Below are positions 16,872-26,495 of a stretch of 64,000 nt of DNA, piece after piece. The notes below the pieces were generated by a model. It was not told the DNA's origin. It saw only the letters and a list, made by a program, of their open reading frames with translations, and did no database searches. Positions within the stretch are counted from its first letter, which is position 1, and each line of letters starts with the position of its first letter. The position numbers were made by a program, and so were the translations under genes. Location of the stretch: contig JAUIFE010000003.1 in assembly GCA_030429565.1 (NCBI GenBank), positions 434,001 through 498,000 on the forward strand, in the 5' to 3' direction. This DNA comes from Holophagae bacterium (GTDB taxonomy: Bacteria > Acidobacteriota > Holophagae > Acanthopleuribacterales > Acanthopleuribacteraceae).

Positions 16872-17174
16872 TCAGGATCGCGGTGGGTTGCCCGCGGCGA
16901 TCCTGGCCTTTACCCAGTCACACACGGCCGCTTCGTGTTGTTGTTCGTTCGGGTCGCGATACCACCATGTGAATTGGCATTTCGGCCCGTCCGCACGCGC
17001 GACGTCGTGAATCTCACGGCGCAGTGCATCGGGGAGAAGCTGCCAAAAAGCTTCCGTTTCCGCATCGAGCGGAAAAACCAAAAGTACCTTGGGCATCAAT
17101 TCGCGCCGCGTGAGCAAACCTTCCTCGTTCATGGCAAAAATTTCAGCGGGTCGGGCGCGGGCTGTCGCGGTCAT
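16872..17174 (-). CDS. Conserved-looking small protein of 100 residues, unknown function
   Basis: A small cytoplasmic protein (MTATARARPAEIFAMNEEGL... then RRELMPKVLLVFPLDAETEA and FWQLLPDALRREIHDVARAD) with an amphipathic helical centre and a Trp-rich C-terminal part (FTWWYRDPNEQQ). ATG 17174 is preceded by AGGAG. No signal peptide or membrane segment is visible. It follows the terminator of the PQQ gene on the same strand, so it probably has its own promoter, and it converges on the lectin fusion gene. I do not recognise the family. Confidence 0.6.
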   Translation of the reverse strand: MTATARARPAEIFAMNEEGLLTRRELMPKVLLVFPLDAETEAFWQLLPDALRREIHDVARADGPKCQFTWWYRDPNEQQHEAAVCDWVKARIAAGNPPRS

Positions 17175-17200
17175 GCTTGCAGGCTCCTAACACGAGAAAA

Positions 17201-17222
17201 GGCCGGATCACCTGATCCGGCC
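17201..17222 (-). terminator. Terminator of the PQQ-propeller/esterase gene
   Basis: Inverted repeat GGCCGGATCA / TGATCCGGCC. On the reverse strand it is followed directly by TTTTCT. It lies 47 bp beyond the stop at 17269. Confidence 0.75.
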
Positions 17223-17268
17223 GCTACTTTTTAAACCCATTTGAGGTTTGACCGCAAAGGTCGTTGCC

Positions 17269-19710
17269 TTACATCTGAGAACCCTGCAGCGGGAACAGGT
17301 TGTGCAACATTTTTTCGGTGCGGTGACGCCAACTGGTCCAATCAGTGCCCTCGGGAAACTCCTCGGCATTGGTGGTCAGGCCTTGTTGGTCGAGCATTTT
17401 GGTGAAACGCTGGTTGTAGACTTTTAAGTCCCAGGCTTCTTGGGGGTTGCGGAACTCGTAACGACCCCAGTCCATGTAGGCCTGAAACGAGGCTTTTTGT
17501 TCCTCGGTCAACTTTTCCAAGGGTTCTTTGACCATCGGGAAGATGTAGTCGAGGATCATGGCTGAGTGGGTGCCGTATTTGGCGAATTTGTCGGGGTTGT
17601 TGATGGTGACCATCATGGCGGTGGCGCCGGTCACGCCGAAGCCGATGTTGGCGCGTTGCTCGGGTTTTTCCGAAATGCGGTACTTCTCGGTGAGCAACGG
17701 CAGCAGCTCGTCGGTGACCATGGTTGGGTAGGCCTGGGCGCGCGGTGCCTCGGTGACGAAGGCGACAACGGTCGGGGCGACTTTGTCACCGATTAAGGTG
17801 TTGAGGCTTTTTTGCCAGTCGCCGCGTTCCAGCGCCGCCTTACCACCGTGGACAACGGCCAGCGGGTACGTTTCGCTATCGCTGTAACCGTGCGGGGTGT
17901 AGACCTGCACGACGACCTTGCCCGAAAGCGTTTTGGACTCGAAGCTGTGTTCCGCGAGCGCACCTTTTTTGTCGCCGTTTTTGCCGACGAAGGCGGGCGG
18001 CGCCCATTTGGGACCGGCGACCCAGCTCATGGGCTGCGAATCGGGACCAAAACTCATTTCCATGTCTTTGCCGAGCATGGTGGTTTCGGTTTTATTGGGA
18101 TTTTTGGGATCGGCGATCATGTCCTTGTAATCGAGGATGAACAGATAGGCGACCATCGCATCGGGATCCAGTTGCGCCGAGTAATAAAAGAGGTTGGTCT
18201 CTGCTAAGCGGTGCATGCCTTGTTCTTGCCGTGCGCCAAACAAATCGCCGCCGATTGCGACGTCTTTGTGGTCGCCTTGATAAACAAAATGCACCCAACC
18301 GCCGTCTTCCCAGATCGGCGTTTGTTGGGTGCCGGCCATGAAGGCGTCGACCAGCTTTTGCTGCTTGGCGGGTTTCTTGGCCGCTTTGACCTTGGCCAAA
18401 AAGGTCGCGAAGTCGGAGCCTTTGGGGGCTTGGTGCCCGCCATCGGCGGCAACGGTGGGCGCATCGCTGATGGTCACGCGGGTTAAGCCGTCGAGCGAGC
18501 GCACGAATATGCTGTTATCGGCGAAAGCGGGGTGGCTCCAGTTCAAGGAATCGGTGATTTTAACGGCGGCTTTTTCTTCGTAGCCTTTGTCATGGGCGGT
18601 GATGATGTTGACGGTGCCGTCCTTGGCTGCAATCACTAAGTGACCGTCCACCAAAATCAAGAAGCCGTCGCCGGGGGGCCGTGAGCGCCACACCATTTTG
18701 CCGTCGGCGGCGTTGACACAGGTTAAAAAGCGGCTGCTGTAAGCGTAGAGCCGACCCTGGTAATAAACGGGCACGTTGTAACTGTTGCGAATCGAACGTT
18801 CCTGCCAGACTTTGTTGAGAACGGCTTTACCGGTGTTGTCGCGACCGATTTCAACCATAATCGAATGCTGGTCGTGGTTGGCAAGGAACAGGTGGTTGGG
18901 GCCGGCGGGGACGGGGACCAAACTGGTGGCGCCGCGGCCGCCTTGACCTTCGTGGCCTAGTTCCCACAGCAGTTCGCCTTTTTTGGTGTTGATACCGAAC
19001 AGTTTGGTTTGGCCGGCGGCGAGCAGGATGTTTTGATCAAACCACTTCCATGGCATGAGGCCTTGGAAATTCACTTGGTCGGTGCCGACCTTCCACAGCG
19101 ATTCCCCACTTTTGGGGTCAAAGCCGCCGATAGCTTGGTTTTCACCGCCAATCAGGGAGACGAGCACGCCGTCAATGATGATCGGCGAGGCGCCAAAGCC
19201 ATAGTAGGGTTTTTGCGCTTCGTATTCTTCGGCGAAATTTTTGGTCCACAATTCTTTGCCTGACTTGAGGTCAAAGGCATACAGGATTCCAGATGTGTCG
19301 AGCGTAAAGACGCGACCGTCGTGAATGAGCGGCGTGGCAATCGGGCCGTCGTGAGAACCGTCGTGACCTTTGTACAGGTCGCCGGTCCGCTGTTCCCAGA
19401 GTTTGGTTCCGTCTTCGGCTTTAAAGGCGGCAATGAGATTGTTTTTCTCATCGCTGTGCATGGTGACGGCGACGCCGTCGGCAACGACGACACCCGAATA
19501 ACCACTGCCGAGCGCAAGGGTCCAGTCTTTATTGAGGGAAAGGTGTTGTTTCCCCTGTAACACGCCGCTGACGGGGCTTTGGCCGTTGAGCGTGGGACCC
19601 CGGAAGGCGGGCCAGTCTTGTGTGGTTTTTTGGGCAAGCAAGGGCAAACAAAGCAAACTCGCCAGGCACACGCGGGTGATTAGAATAGCCAGTTTTTTTT
19701 CGGCAAACAT
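17269..19710 (-). CDS. Secreted PQQ-type beta-propeller fused to a catalytically degenerate Fes/esterase-D-like domain
   Basis: 813 residues from ATG 19710 (GGAG upstream; an in-frame ATG at 19731 has no ribosome site). A signal peptide (KKLAILITRVCLASLLCLPL) is followed by DWPAFRGP, typical of PQQ-like propeller proteins. Propeller blades run to about 430 (GTKLWEQRTGD, SGKELWTKNF, GESLWKVG, GKMVWRSRP). An E-set-like region covers about 440-620. A PF00756-type esterase fold covers about 620-813 (VVVQVYTPHGYSDSETYPLA). Where active enzymes have GxSxGG the sequence is GFGVTGATA (about 690). Where they have a catalytic His before DWxxWR the sequence is EGTDWTSWR. Both residues are lost, so hydrolysis is unlikely. 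A binding or scaffold role in the periplasm is inferred. Confidence 0.85.
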   Translation of the reverse strand: MFAEKKLAILITRVCLASLLCLPLLAQKTTQDWPAFRGPTLNGQSPVSGVLQGKQHLSLNKDWTLALGSGYSGVVVADGVAVTMHSDEKNNLIAAFKAEDGTKLWEQRTGDLYKGHDGSHDGPIATPLIHDGRVFTLDTSGILYAFDLKSGKELWTKNFAEEYEAQKPYYGFGASPIIIDGVLVSLIGGENQAIGGFDPKSGESLWKVGTDQVNFQGLMPWKWFDQNILLAAGQTKLFGINTKKGELLWELGHEGQGGRGATSLVPVPAGPNHLFLANHDQHSIMVEIGRDNTGKAVLNKVWQERSIRNSYNVPVYYQGRLYAYSSRFLTCVNAADGKMVWRSRPPGDGFLILVDGHLVIAAKDGTVNIITAHDKGYEEKAAVKITDSLNWSHPAFADNSIFVRSLDGLTRVTISDAPTVAADGGHQAPKGSDFATFLAKVKAAKKPAKQQKLVDAFMAGTQQTPIWEDGGWVHFVYQGDHKDVAIGGDLFGARQEQGMHRLAETNLFYYSAQLDPDAMVAYLFILDYKDMIADPKNPNKTETTMLGKDMEMSFGPDSQPMSWVAGPKWAPPAFVGKNGDKKGALAEHSFESKTLSGKVVVQVYTPHGYSDSETYPLAVVHGGKAALERGDWQKSLNTLIGDKVAPTVVAFVTEAPRAQAYPTMVTDELLPLLTEKYRISEKPEQRANIGFGVTGATAMMVTINNPDKFAKYGTHSAMILDYIFPMVKEPLEKLTEEQKASFQAYMDWGRYEFRNPQEAWDLKVYNQRFTKMLDQQGLTTNAEEFPEGTDWTSWRHRTEKMLHNLFPLQGSQM

Positions 19711-20408
19711 CGTTCTTCTCCAGAAGGGCAAATCAGTGTTCTAAGTGATGCGTCAATGAACGATCCAATCGGAAACAAAACACTTGCGCGAATGACGCGC
19801 GTCCATGAGACCTTGTTTTCAAGGGTGAAACCGCGCCAAAGGCGGTCGCTGAACCAGAAAGCGCGCCCCAACGTGGACGCCTGTTGAAAATTAGCGCGAG
19901 ACCTGAAGAATGTACGTCGGCGCGGGGAGTTGGGTTGCCGGCGATGCGGTTGAATGGGTTAAACCGAAGCTGTCACCCTGCCGTGAAAGCAAAGGAAAGC
20001 CTTGGTTTACTGAGGTTAACCTAAAGAATAAAAGCACCGGCGGTCGGCACATGCAGTGATGGAATGGCCCTATTTCATCGCGGCTCGCGGTGTGGTGTCA
20101 AGCATCCGCACCAAGCCAATGCGCCTTTTTTTGCGGAAATCACGAAAAAGACATGAATTTTCAAGTTTGACGTCTTTTTTGGTGGTCGGTAAGTCCTCAT
20201 GAACAGGGCGGGCGTCGCGGCGCCCGCCACTTCGCCGTTTTATTCAACTTATTTTGCCGAAATGCCGTTGATTTAGGTACTCTGAACCCCTTCGCTCCTC
20301 CGGCGTTTCAACGTCTTACTTTTCGGCAAACTGTGCGGTGAACGACCCACTGTGCCGTCTTTCCGTTTCCCCGACCTGGGCGTTCAGCGATGTTTTCGAG
20401 GATTGCTC
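19711..20408. other. Intergenic region with divergent promoters
   Basis: About 700 bp between the divergent PQQ and HEAT-receiver genes. A GGCGGGCG/CGCCCGCC hairpin sits at 20207-20228 without a T-tract. No gene or RNA was recognised. Confidence 0.45.
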
Positions 20409-23078
20409 ATGACCCCTGGCGAGTTCATGGAACACATTATTAAAGCCAACCGCGAAGCGCGTTTGGATGATGTCCGCGCCATTGTACGCGAGGGGCTGGC
20501 GCGTTTTCGCGATTCCGCTGTTCCCGATTTAATGGGGTCGCTCTTCGAGGTGGACGCCAAGCTGCGTGACACGATTTACCAGCTCATGATTGAAGATGGT
20601 GGCGAGGATTTGCTCGATCATTTAATCGAGATCATTCGCAAGGAAAAGAACCCGCTTTATTTCAAAAACCACATTCTGCACTTTGCCAACCTCGAATTAC
20701 CCAAAGCGATTGATGCCTTGGAAGAAATTGAACAGGGTTTACCGCCTGATTGTCGCATGCAGTGGCAACGTTCGATGGGCAAGTTAAAGGCGCGTTTTCG
20801 CGAATACAACTACATGCGCGAGTTCCAGAAACACGTGCGCAACCCCAAGCGCATTAAACAAGCGGCCGACATGATGATTAAACAGCCGCATCCCGATTAC
20901 GCGCCGTTCCTCAACACGATGGTGGTCCACGATGAGGAAATCATTTCGCGTGAGGCGGTGCGCGTATTGCTCAAGCTGGGGAACCAGAGTTCCTTTGAGC
21001 CGTTATCCAAACTGTTTCAGCGTCTCACCGACGATCGCTTGCGCGCTGATCAATTTTTGGCGCTGACGTTTTTTCAGGAAAGCCTGGAGAGCTTCGACGC
21101 GCTTAACCTACTCAAAGAAGTCGAGAGCAAGGTTCAAACCGGCTGGACCGATGAGGACCGCAACGATTTGCGCGAGGAACTGCGCGCCAATCGCTTTGAA
21201 ACGGTGGTCGGGTACATCCTCCTTGCCTTTGGGTTTCGGGCGGGTTCGCTTTACGACCAGGCGAAAAGTGGGTTGCTCGAGCTCGTTGCCGAGGGCCAGG
21301 TTCTAACCAAAGTCAATCGTGATCGTCTGCGCCAAGCGGTGAAAAACCGCATCGATCACACCGTTGATCGTCTGCACGAAATTGTGTTGGCCATGTCGCA
21401 CATCAACCAGCAAAAAGAGTCAGATTCCTTCGTGGCGGTTTTGGAAGAGATGATGCCGGCGGCTTTGCCGGAACGGGAAACGCTCATTTTTTCAGCTTTG
21501 GCGGGTTTGGAGAGCCCCAGCGCCAAGGAACGGCTGCTGCAATACCTGCAGGGCGATCCGGCCCAGGCACGCAAAGTTCTGGAAGCGTTGCTGCATTTTG
21601 AGTTGGAAACGGTACCTGAGTCGGTGGCGCAAATGGCGGGCAACGCCGCCGACAGCGGGGTGCGCCAAACGGCTCTGGCGGTGGTTGCCAAAAGCAAAAA
21701 TCCGCAGTCGGTGTTGCGTCCGTTGTTGGAACACGAGTCGGTGGCGGTGCGTGCCGACGTGGTGAAAACGATCGCCGAGAATCAGTTAGACGATTGCCTC
21801 AGCGATCTGCTGGATTTGTTGCAACTCGACCATTCGGTGAGTTTTATTTTGGTCATTCTCGCGGCGTTAGAAGGGTTTGATCGCGATGAAACCGGTTTGG
21901 CGGTACAGCGATTTATGATGCCGCCCAACAAAGCCAAGGTGCGCTTGCAAGCCATGCGTACGCTGTTTCTTGCCGGTGGTGAAACACACCGCAATGCTAT
22001 GATTTTTAATGCGTTATTGGATTATCCCAAGCGCTATTTTCCCGAAATGCACGCTGGTTTTGCCGATTTGCTGGATGAGGTGGTCAAAGACGACGAAGAC
22101 CGAATGAAGGCTCTGTTGGCCCAGCAAAACTACTGGGAGAAGGCAATTAATCACGAGGACGACACGGTACGCAAACGCACCTTAAAACTCCTCGATTCGG
22201 TGAGCTGGGAAACGCACGGGGAACCCGAATGGTCAGCCATTTTTCAGCAGGCGCTTTACCAACTGAAAGATAAACGCGGCAAGGAAGAACCGGAACAATT
22301 GCGGCGTTTGGTCACTCGCATCAATATTCGTCTGGAAGACATGCGCAAGAAAGCGGCGCAAAAGCAGCGCTTTGGCGAGATCGTCGAACGCTTTCAGAAA
22401 GACGCCCAATTCGAGAAAGTTCAGGCTTTGCGAGAACTTGAGCAGACCTTCCAGTCAGAAATGCTCTTGGAAAACCAAGCATTGATTTTGCCGTTGGTGA
22501 TTGAGTTGCGTGATTTTCTCGATCACCATACGGACGCCCACAAAATGGAGATTCTGGCGATTCAAGTGGCGGGCAAATTGGGGCTGCCGGCGATGCGCGC
22601 CAAAATTGAACAGTTCACCAAACACCCGAACATGGCGGTTTCGCAAGCGGCGCGCAACGCGCTCCAGATGCCGGTCAATGATAAGCTGCGCGTGCGTTTG
22701 ATAAAGAGCATCCTGGTGGTGGATGACTCGCATTACATCACCGATTTGGTGGCGCGTATTCTCGAAACCAAAGGCTACAAAGTGGCGCGCGAAAATAAAT
22801 CGGAACAGGCTGTCGGCCGCATGTCGCAACACCGTTTTGACCTGCTCATTATCGATTTAAAGATGCCGGTGATGGACGGGGCGCAGGTGCTGGAAGCGGC
22901 GGTTCAGGCACGCGTTAAACCGCGTTTTACCGTGGTGCTTACCGGCAATCGCAATCGCGAGGAACTTTTAGAAGCGTCGCGCTTCGGTGTCGATATGATT
23001 ATCCTTAAACCCTTTGATGCCAAGGATATCTTGAAACGAATTCGCTCCCTGGAAGAACGTTGGTTGCTTGGGTCCTGA
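20409..23078 (+). CDS. HEAT-repeat protein with C-terminal response-regulator receiver domain
   Basis: 889 residues from ATG 20409 (AGGA upstream). Residues about 1-700 are helical repeats of HEAT/armadillo type (SREAVRVLLKLGNQSSFEPL, ALAVVAKSKNPQSVLRPLLE, VRADVVKTIAENQLDDCLSD), and a coiled segment follows. Residues 766-889 are a receiver domain: ILVVDDS, phosphoacceptor Asp about 816 in IIDLKMPVMDG, VVLTGN and conserved Lys in ILKPFD. All receiver key residues are present, so it should be phosphorylated by a histidine kinase; none is adjacent. The repeats probably act as a protein-binding output. The next gene starts 85 bp downstream and is probably co-transcribed. Confidence 0.88.
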   Translation: MTPGEFMEHIIKANREARLDDVRAIVREGLARFRDSAVPDLMGSLFEVDAKLRDTIYQLMIEDGGEDLLDHLIEIIRKEKNPLYFKNHILHFANLELPKAIDALEEIEQGLPPDCRMQWQRSMGKLKARFREYNYMREFQKHVRNPKRIKQAADMMIKQPHPDYAPFLNTMVVHDEEIISREAVRVLLKLGNQSSFEPLSKLFQRLTDDRLRADQFLALTFFQESLESFDALNLLKEVESKVQTGWTDEDRNDLREELRANRFETVVGYILLAFGFRAGSLYDQAKSGLLELVAEGQVLTKVNRDRLRQAVKNRIDHTVDRLHEIVLAMSHINQQKESDSFVAVLEEMMPAALPERETLIFSALAGLESPSAKERLLQYLQGDPAQARKVLEALLHFELETVPESVAQMAGNAADSGVRQTALAVVAKSKNPQSVLRPLLEHESVAVRADVVKTIAENQLDDCLSDLLDLLQLDHSVSFILVILAALEGFDRDETGLAVQRFMMPPNKAKVRLQAMRTLFLAGGETHRNAMIFNALLDYPKRYFPEMHAGFADLLDEVVKDDEDRMKALLAQQNYWEKAINHEDDTVRKRTLKLLDSVSWETHGEPEWSAIFQQALYQLKDKRGKEEPEQLRRLVTRINIRLEDMRKKAAQKQRFGEIVERFQKDAQFEKVQALRELEQTFQSEMLLENQALILPLVIELRDFLDHHTDAHKMEILAIQVAGKLGLPAMRAKIEQFTKHPNMAVSQAARNALQMPVNDKLRVRLIKSILVVDDSHYITDLVARILETKGYKVARENKSEQAVGRMSQHRFDLLIIDLKMPVMDGAQVLEAAVQARVKPRFTVVLTGNRNREELLEASRFGVDMIILKPFDAKDILKRIRSLEERWLLGS

Positions 23079-23163
23079 CCCTTTTCGCCGCACACCCGCG
23101 CCGCTTTCGGCACCCGTCCGAATGTGTGCGAAGATGGGGGAACTTTCTCGAGGAGTCGGCAAC

Positions 23164-25614
23164 ATGAAACAGGCGGATCGCGATTGGATAGCGGCGGCGG
23201 GGTTAGGCGTGGTGCTTGAGAGCCAAACGCTTAAAGGCAGCGTGGAGGCGATGGGCAAAGGTGATCCGGTGCTGGTGCTAACCACCAAAGGCCTGTATCT
23301 GGTAGCGACTCAGGCACGCGGGGGCGGCAGCCACTTCGCCCTAAACAAACGCGAAATCAAACTCGAAAAGAAAATGATCGGCGATGTTTTTGTTTGGCAG
23401 AAGGTGCGCTTATCCATTCCGACCGGTCGTAGTGCTCGCGTGCAATTGATGCTGGCGCGCTTTAACTTGGGCACGCGATCCGGCACAGCAGCCCCCGCTA
23501 AAACACCCAACCGCTACCTGGGTTCGATTAGTGCGGTTGCCGATTCCTGGTTGCGTGCGACCCTGGCGCCGAATGAAACCCTGTTGGTCTGGTTGGAAAC
23601 GGGTACCAAAATCACCTTAACGTCACCCATTTTGGGCAAATGTCAGGCACCCTATTTTTTCTTTGTGACCGATCATCGTCTTGGTTTGGTTGCCCTGAGC
23701 GAGACCGGCGATATGCGTCATAAAGATTCGGCGGCGCTTAGCTTGAGCTGTGAAGCGACCCGGCCCTATGCGCGTTTGTTACTGGGTGGAAAACGTTTCC
23801 AAAGCACCCTCGCCAATGCCGGCCTCTTCCGCGAACTCAGCGACATGACCCTGTTAGGGCGGCCGGAGGTTTACCGCAGCTTGGCCCTGTTGAATCAAAG
23901 CCACGGCGGCAAAAGCAAACGGGCGGCGGCACTGTCCTTTTTACAACAGGCGGCTCGTTTGGGCGATCCCTTGGCGGGTTTCTTGGCTTGGTCGGCCGAA
24001 GCGGATGCGGGCGATGTGACGGTACGCGATCATTGGTTACAGTTACTCGCGCAACAGCAGCCGTGCGGCACGGCGCTCGCGGCCGATCTCGCCCGTTGGT
24101 CACCGGATCTCGAACAGCAGTTAACCTTGCTGGAGCACATGTTGGAGAGTCCCGCTGTTACGGCTGAATGGAGCCTCTCGTTTCACCGCGCCTTGCACGA
24201 GCAAGCGGTTAAGGCGACCAAGGAGCCTTTTCGTTTGGCTGCGCTTGACTTAGCTCTGGCCGCGCATTTGAAACGCGCCGATGCCGCCGACGAGGCCAAA
24301 ACATTGCTTGAGGCTCGCTTGGCCGCCTTGCCGATGAATCAGGCGGCCGAGGTCAGTGCCTTTGACGGCGCACCGGTGGGGCGATCCTTCCATCTGCGGT
24401 TGTACGAATTGTTGCTATCCCTTGAAACACCGCAAACGGAACCCTGGCGCCACTGTTTGGATCAACTGGTCGCCCTCGACCCATTGCACGAAATGTACTT
24501 GGCGATGAAGGCCGCCGATCCGGCAACGGATCATCGCTTCGAGCGTTTGCTGAAGCTGTTGCGGTGCGGCAACCTGCATCGCGATACGGCGGCGGCTGAA
24601 GCGGTGGTTACCTTTTTGCCGTTGACGGAACCCCAATGTCAGCAGCAGTTACAACATCCATTGGTTCGTCAGGGCGGGGTCCTTGCTAAAGTCCAGCAGG
24701 CCTTGGCCAAGGCCGAAACGCCGGATCGGGGCGCCTTGCGCAACTTCTGCGAGCGTCTCAACCAAGAACGTTTCCCCGAGTTGCGGCAGGCGGTGCGGGA
24801 CGCGGCCTTGGTGCTGGGCATGGGCGGTGTTGAAGTCTATGTGTCGCGTGGCGATAAATCGATTGGTGCGCGGGGTTTTGAAGGTTCGCCGCCCTTTTTA
24901 TTGTTGGGTGGCGATCATCTGGATCGCAACGGCGATTATTATTTATCGCCGGCCGAGCTGCGCTTTGTGATTGCCGCTGAAATGGCGCACATCCGATTCA
25001 GACACGGGCGCTTTCGCCCGGCTGATGTGTGGGCCGGGGCTTGGGACAAAGGGCGCGGCGGGCTCGATATTCTGTTGTCGGTGGTACCGCTGTTAAAAGG
25101 GGTTTCGCTGCTGAGTGGCTTTGCCAAAGCGGTGAGCGGTGCCCAAGCAGGTGCCTTGGGTAAAGTATTGGATGCGCTGGGGATTGCCGAAACCGCCGTC
25201 AGTAAATGGCAGGATATGAGTCGCCGTGAACCGAGTAATTTGAGTGGCAACCTCAGTATGGAAAACGAAACGCTGGTGACCACCCAACGCGTGTTGCAAC
25301 TAACCGCCGATCGGGTGGGTCTTTTGTTGTGTGATGATCCGTTGGCCGCGCTGCGCGGCGTCTTTTTGGTGCATTCGAATCTGCGAGAAACGTTTCGGCG
25401 CCTTGAGGACGACGGGTTACAAGGCCTGCAGCATTTGGGCGAAGTCGAATCGGCGGCTTTTGCCGACGCCTTGCAGCGTGTGCCGGCGCTGTTGTCCTTT
25501 TACTTATCGCCTGAATACGCGGCGTTGCGCGCCGAGGTGACCGAGCGGGAGGCGCTGGAAGCGCGGGTCATCGAAGCGGGGCCGATTGCCGTGCCTCGGC
25601 TCACACGTGGGTGA
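23164..25614 (+). CDS. Large protein with C-terminal M48-like fold lacking its zinc site
   Basis: 816 residues from ATG 23164 (GAGGAG upstream). The N-terminal part holds a stretch resembling a PH-like or signalling domain (VLVLTTKGLYLVATQARGGG). Middle helical repeats suggest TPR/SEL1-like organisation (AAALSFLQQAARLGDPLAGF). Residues about 540-760 follow the layout of M48 peptidases (VEVYVSRGDKS, PAELRFVIAAEMAHIRFRHG, TADRVGLLLCDDPLAALRG). The HExxH motif reads AEMAH (605-609), losing the first His. The ExxxAD glutamate position reads T in TADR. It is therefore probably a pseudo-peptidase. It has no signal peptide, follows the HEAT-receiver gene, and the two may work together. Its last 14 bp overlap the convergent GFA gene. 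Confidence 0.75.
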   Translation: MKQADRDWIAAAGLGVVLESQTLKGSVEAMGKGDPVLVLTTKGLYLVATQARGGGSHFALNKREIKLEKKMIGDVFVWQKVRLSIPTGRSARVQLMLARFNLGTRSGTAAPAKTPNRYLGSISAVADSWLRATLAPNETLLVWLETGTKITLTSPILGKCQAPYFFFVTDHRLGLVALSETGDMRHKDSAALSLSCEATRPYARLLLGGKRFQSTLANAGLFRELSDMTLLGRPEVYRSLALLNQSHGGKSKRAAALSFLQQAARLGDPLAGFLAWSAEADAGDVTVRDHWLQLLAQQQPCGTALAADLARWSPDLEQQLTLLEHMLESPAVTAEWSLSFHRALHEQAVKATKEPFRLAALDLALAAHLKRADAADEAKTLLEARLAALPMNQAAEVSAFDGAPVGRSFHLRLYELLLSLETPQTEPWRHCLDQLVALDPLHEMYLAMKAADPATDHRFERLLKLLRCGNLHRDTAAAEAVVTFLPLTEPQCQQQLQHPLVRQGGVLAKVQQALAKAETPDRGALRNFCERLNQERFPELRQAVRDAALVLGMGGVEVYVSRGDKSIGARGFEGSPPFLLLGGDHLDRNGDYYLSPAELRFVIAAEMAHIRFRHGRFRPADVWAGAWDKGRGGLDILLSVVPLLKGVSLLSGFAKAVSGAQAGALGKVLDALGIAETAVSKWQDMSRREPSNLSGNLSMENETLVTTQRVLQLTADRVGLLLCDDPLAALRGVFLVHSNLRETFRRLEDDGLQGLQHLGEVESAAFADALQRVPALLSFYLSPEYAALRAEVTEREALEARVIEAGPIAVPRLTRG

Positions 25615-26083
25615 GGGCCCAGGGTTCCTCGGTGGTTTCATGCACACTGGGAGAACACAGGGTGACGTTGTTAATCCATTCGACCGCACGGCGTGCATTG
25701 CGGCGTTGCGGGACCTCACTGCTGTAATCGTTAAAAAAGGTTTGGCTCTCGCTCGGGTTAAAGTCGTCTAAGGTATTGGCGTTGACGACGGCGCAGGGAT
25801 CGGCCACGCTGCGGCACAAGACAAAGGGTGCAATATGACAGGCGTAGCAGAGGTAAAAATCGGATTCACTGTTGCAAAACTGCACCAATCGAATCAGTTC
25901 CTCGTCGTAAACCTCGGCTACCAAAATACCTTCACGGTGGGAAACATAACGACCGCCGTGTTTGGTACAGGCGCGGCAACGACAGGCGCGCGGCACTAAC
26001 TGTGCGTGCGCTACCGGTGAATAGTAGCGGTAGCGAATGTTGCCGCAGTTACAACTCCCGTCCAGTTTATGAAAGTGTTCCAT
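25601..26083 (-). CDS. GFA (glutathione-dependent formaldehyde-activating enzyme-like) zinc protein
   Basis: 160 residues with the Mss4/GFA-type zinc signature: C11-N-C13, then C34-R-C36-R-A-C39 and a later CYAC (LCYACHIAP). GFA-family proteins share the zinc fold, but few have proven catalytic activity. The start is ATG 26083. The region just upstream contains CGAGGG as a possible ribosome site. The 3' end overlaps the M48-like gene by 14 bp in convergent orientation. Confidence 0.8.
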   Translation of the reverse strand: MEHFHKLDGSCNCGNIRYRYYSPVAHAQLVPRACRCRACTKHGGRYVSHREGILVAEVYDEELIRLVQFCNSESDFYLCYACHIAPFVLCRSVADPCAVVNANTLDDFNPSESQTFFNDYSSEVPQRRNARRAVEWINNVTLCSPSVHETTEEPWALTHV

Positions 26084-26495
26084 GAATCGCCCTCGCAGAT
26101 GATTGGCTCACGGGTTAGGGTGGAAGACGGATGGCTAGGGTCCCTGTTTGTTTCATTAACGCGTCAAAAGCGGATCAATTGGTTCACTGGCAATGAAAAC
26201 GCGTTTGGGGTAAAAGTTGCGGCGTCGGGAAATAAGTGACGCGATGCGTTTCAAAAGTGGCGAGGGGATGGGCGGGTAGTGAGACCGGGGTTGTGTTTGC
26301 GATTGTTGGACCTACCATCATAAAAAATGGGATGGGCTGGTGACAACGGTTTTTTCGATTTGTGACCTAAAGCCTTGACGTTAAAACGGTAACCTATGGC
26401 TGTTACACGCCTACCCGAAGCGGGTCAATCCTGGGGTATGTTGGTAAAGTCGCGGGACGGCCAAAAAAAGTTTGGCCCATCCCAAAAAAACGCGC
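26084..26495. other. Intergenic, nothing recognised
   Basis: 412 bp between two genes on the same strand. No ORF with a ribosome site, clear terminator or RNA was found. The CCCATCCCAAAAAAA stretch near 26476 lacks a paired stem by eye. Confidence 0.4.

Noticed and set aside
20207..20228. GGCGGGCG/CGCCCGCC hairpin as a terminator
   Set aside because: No T-tract on either strand and it lies in a divergent promoter region, so no role is claimed.
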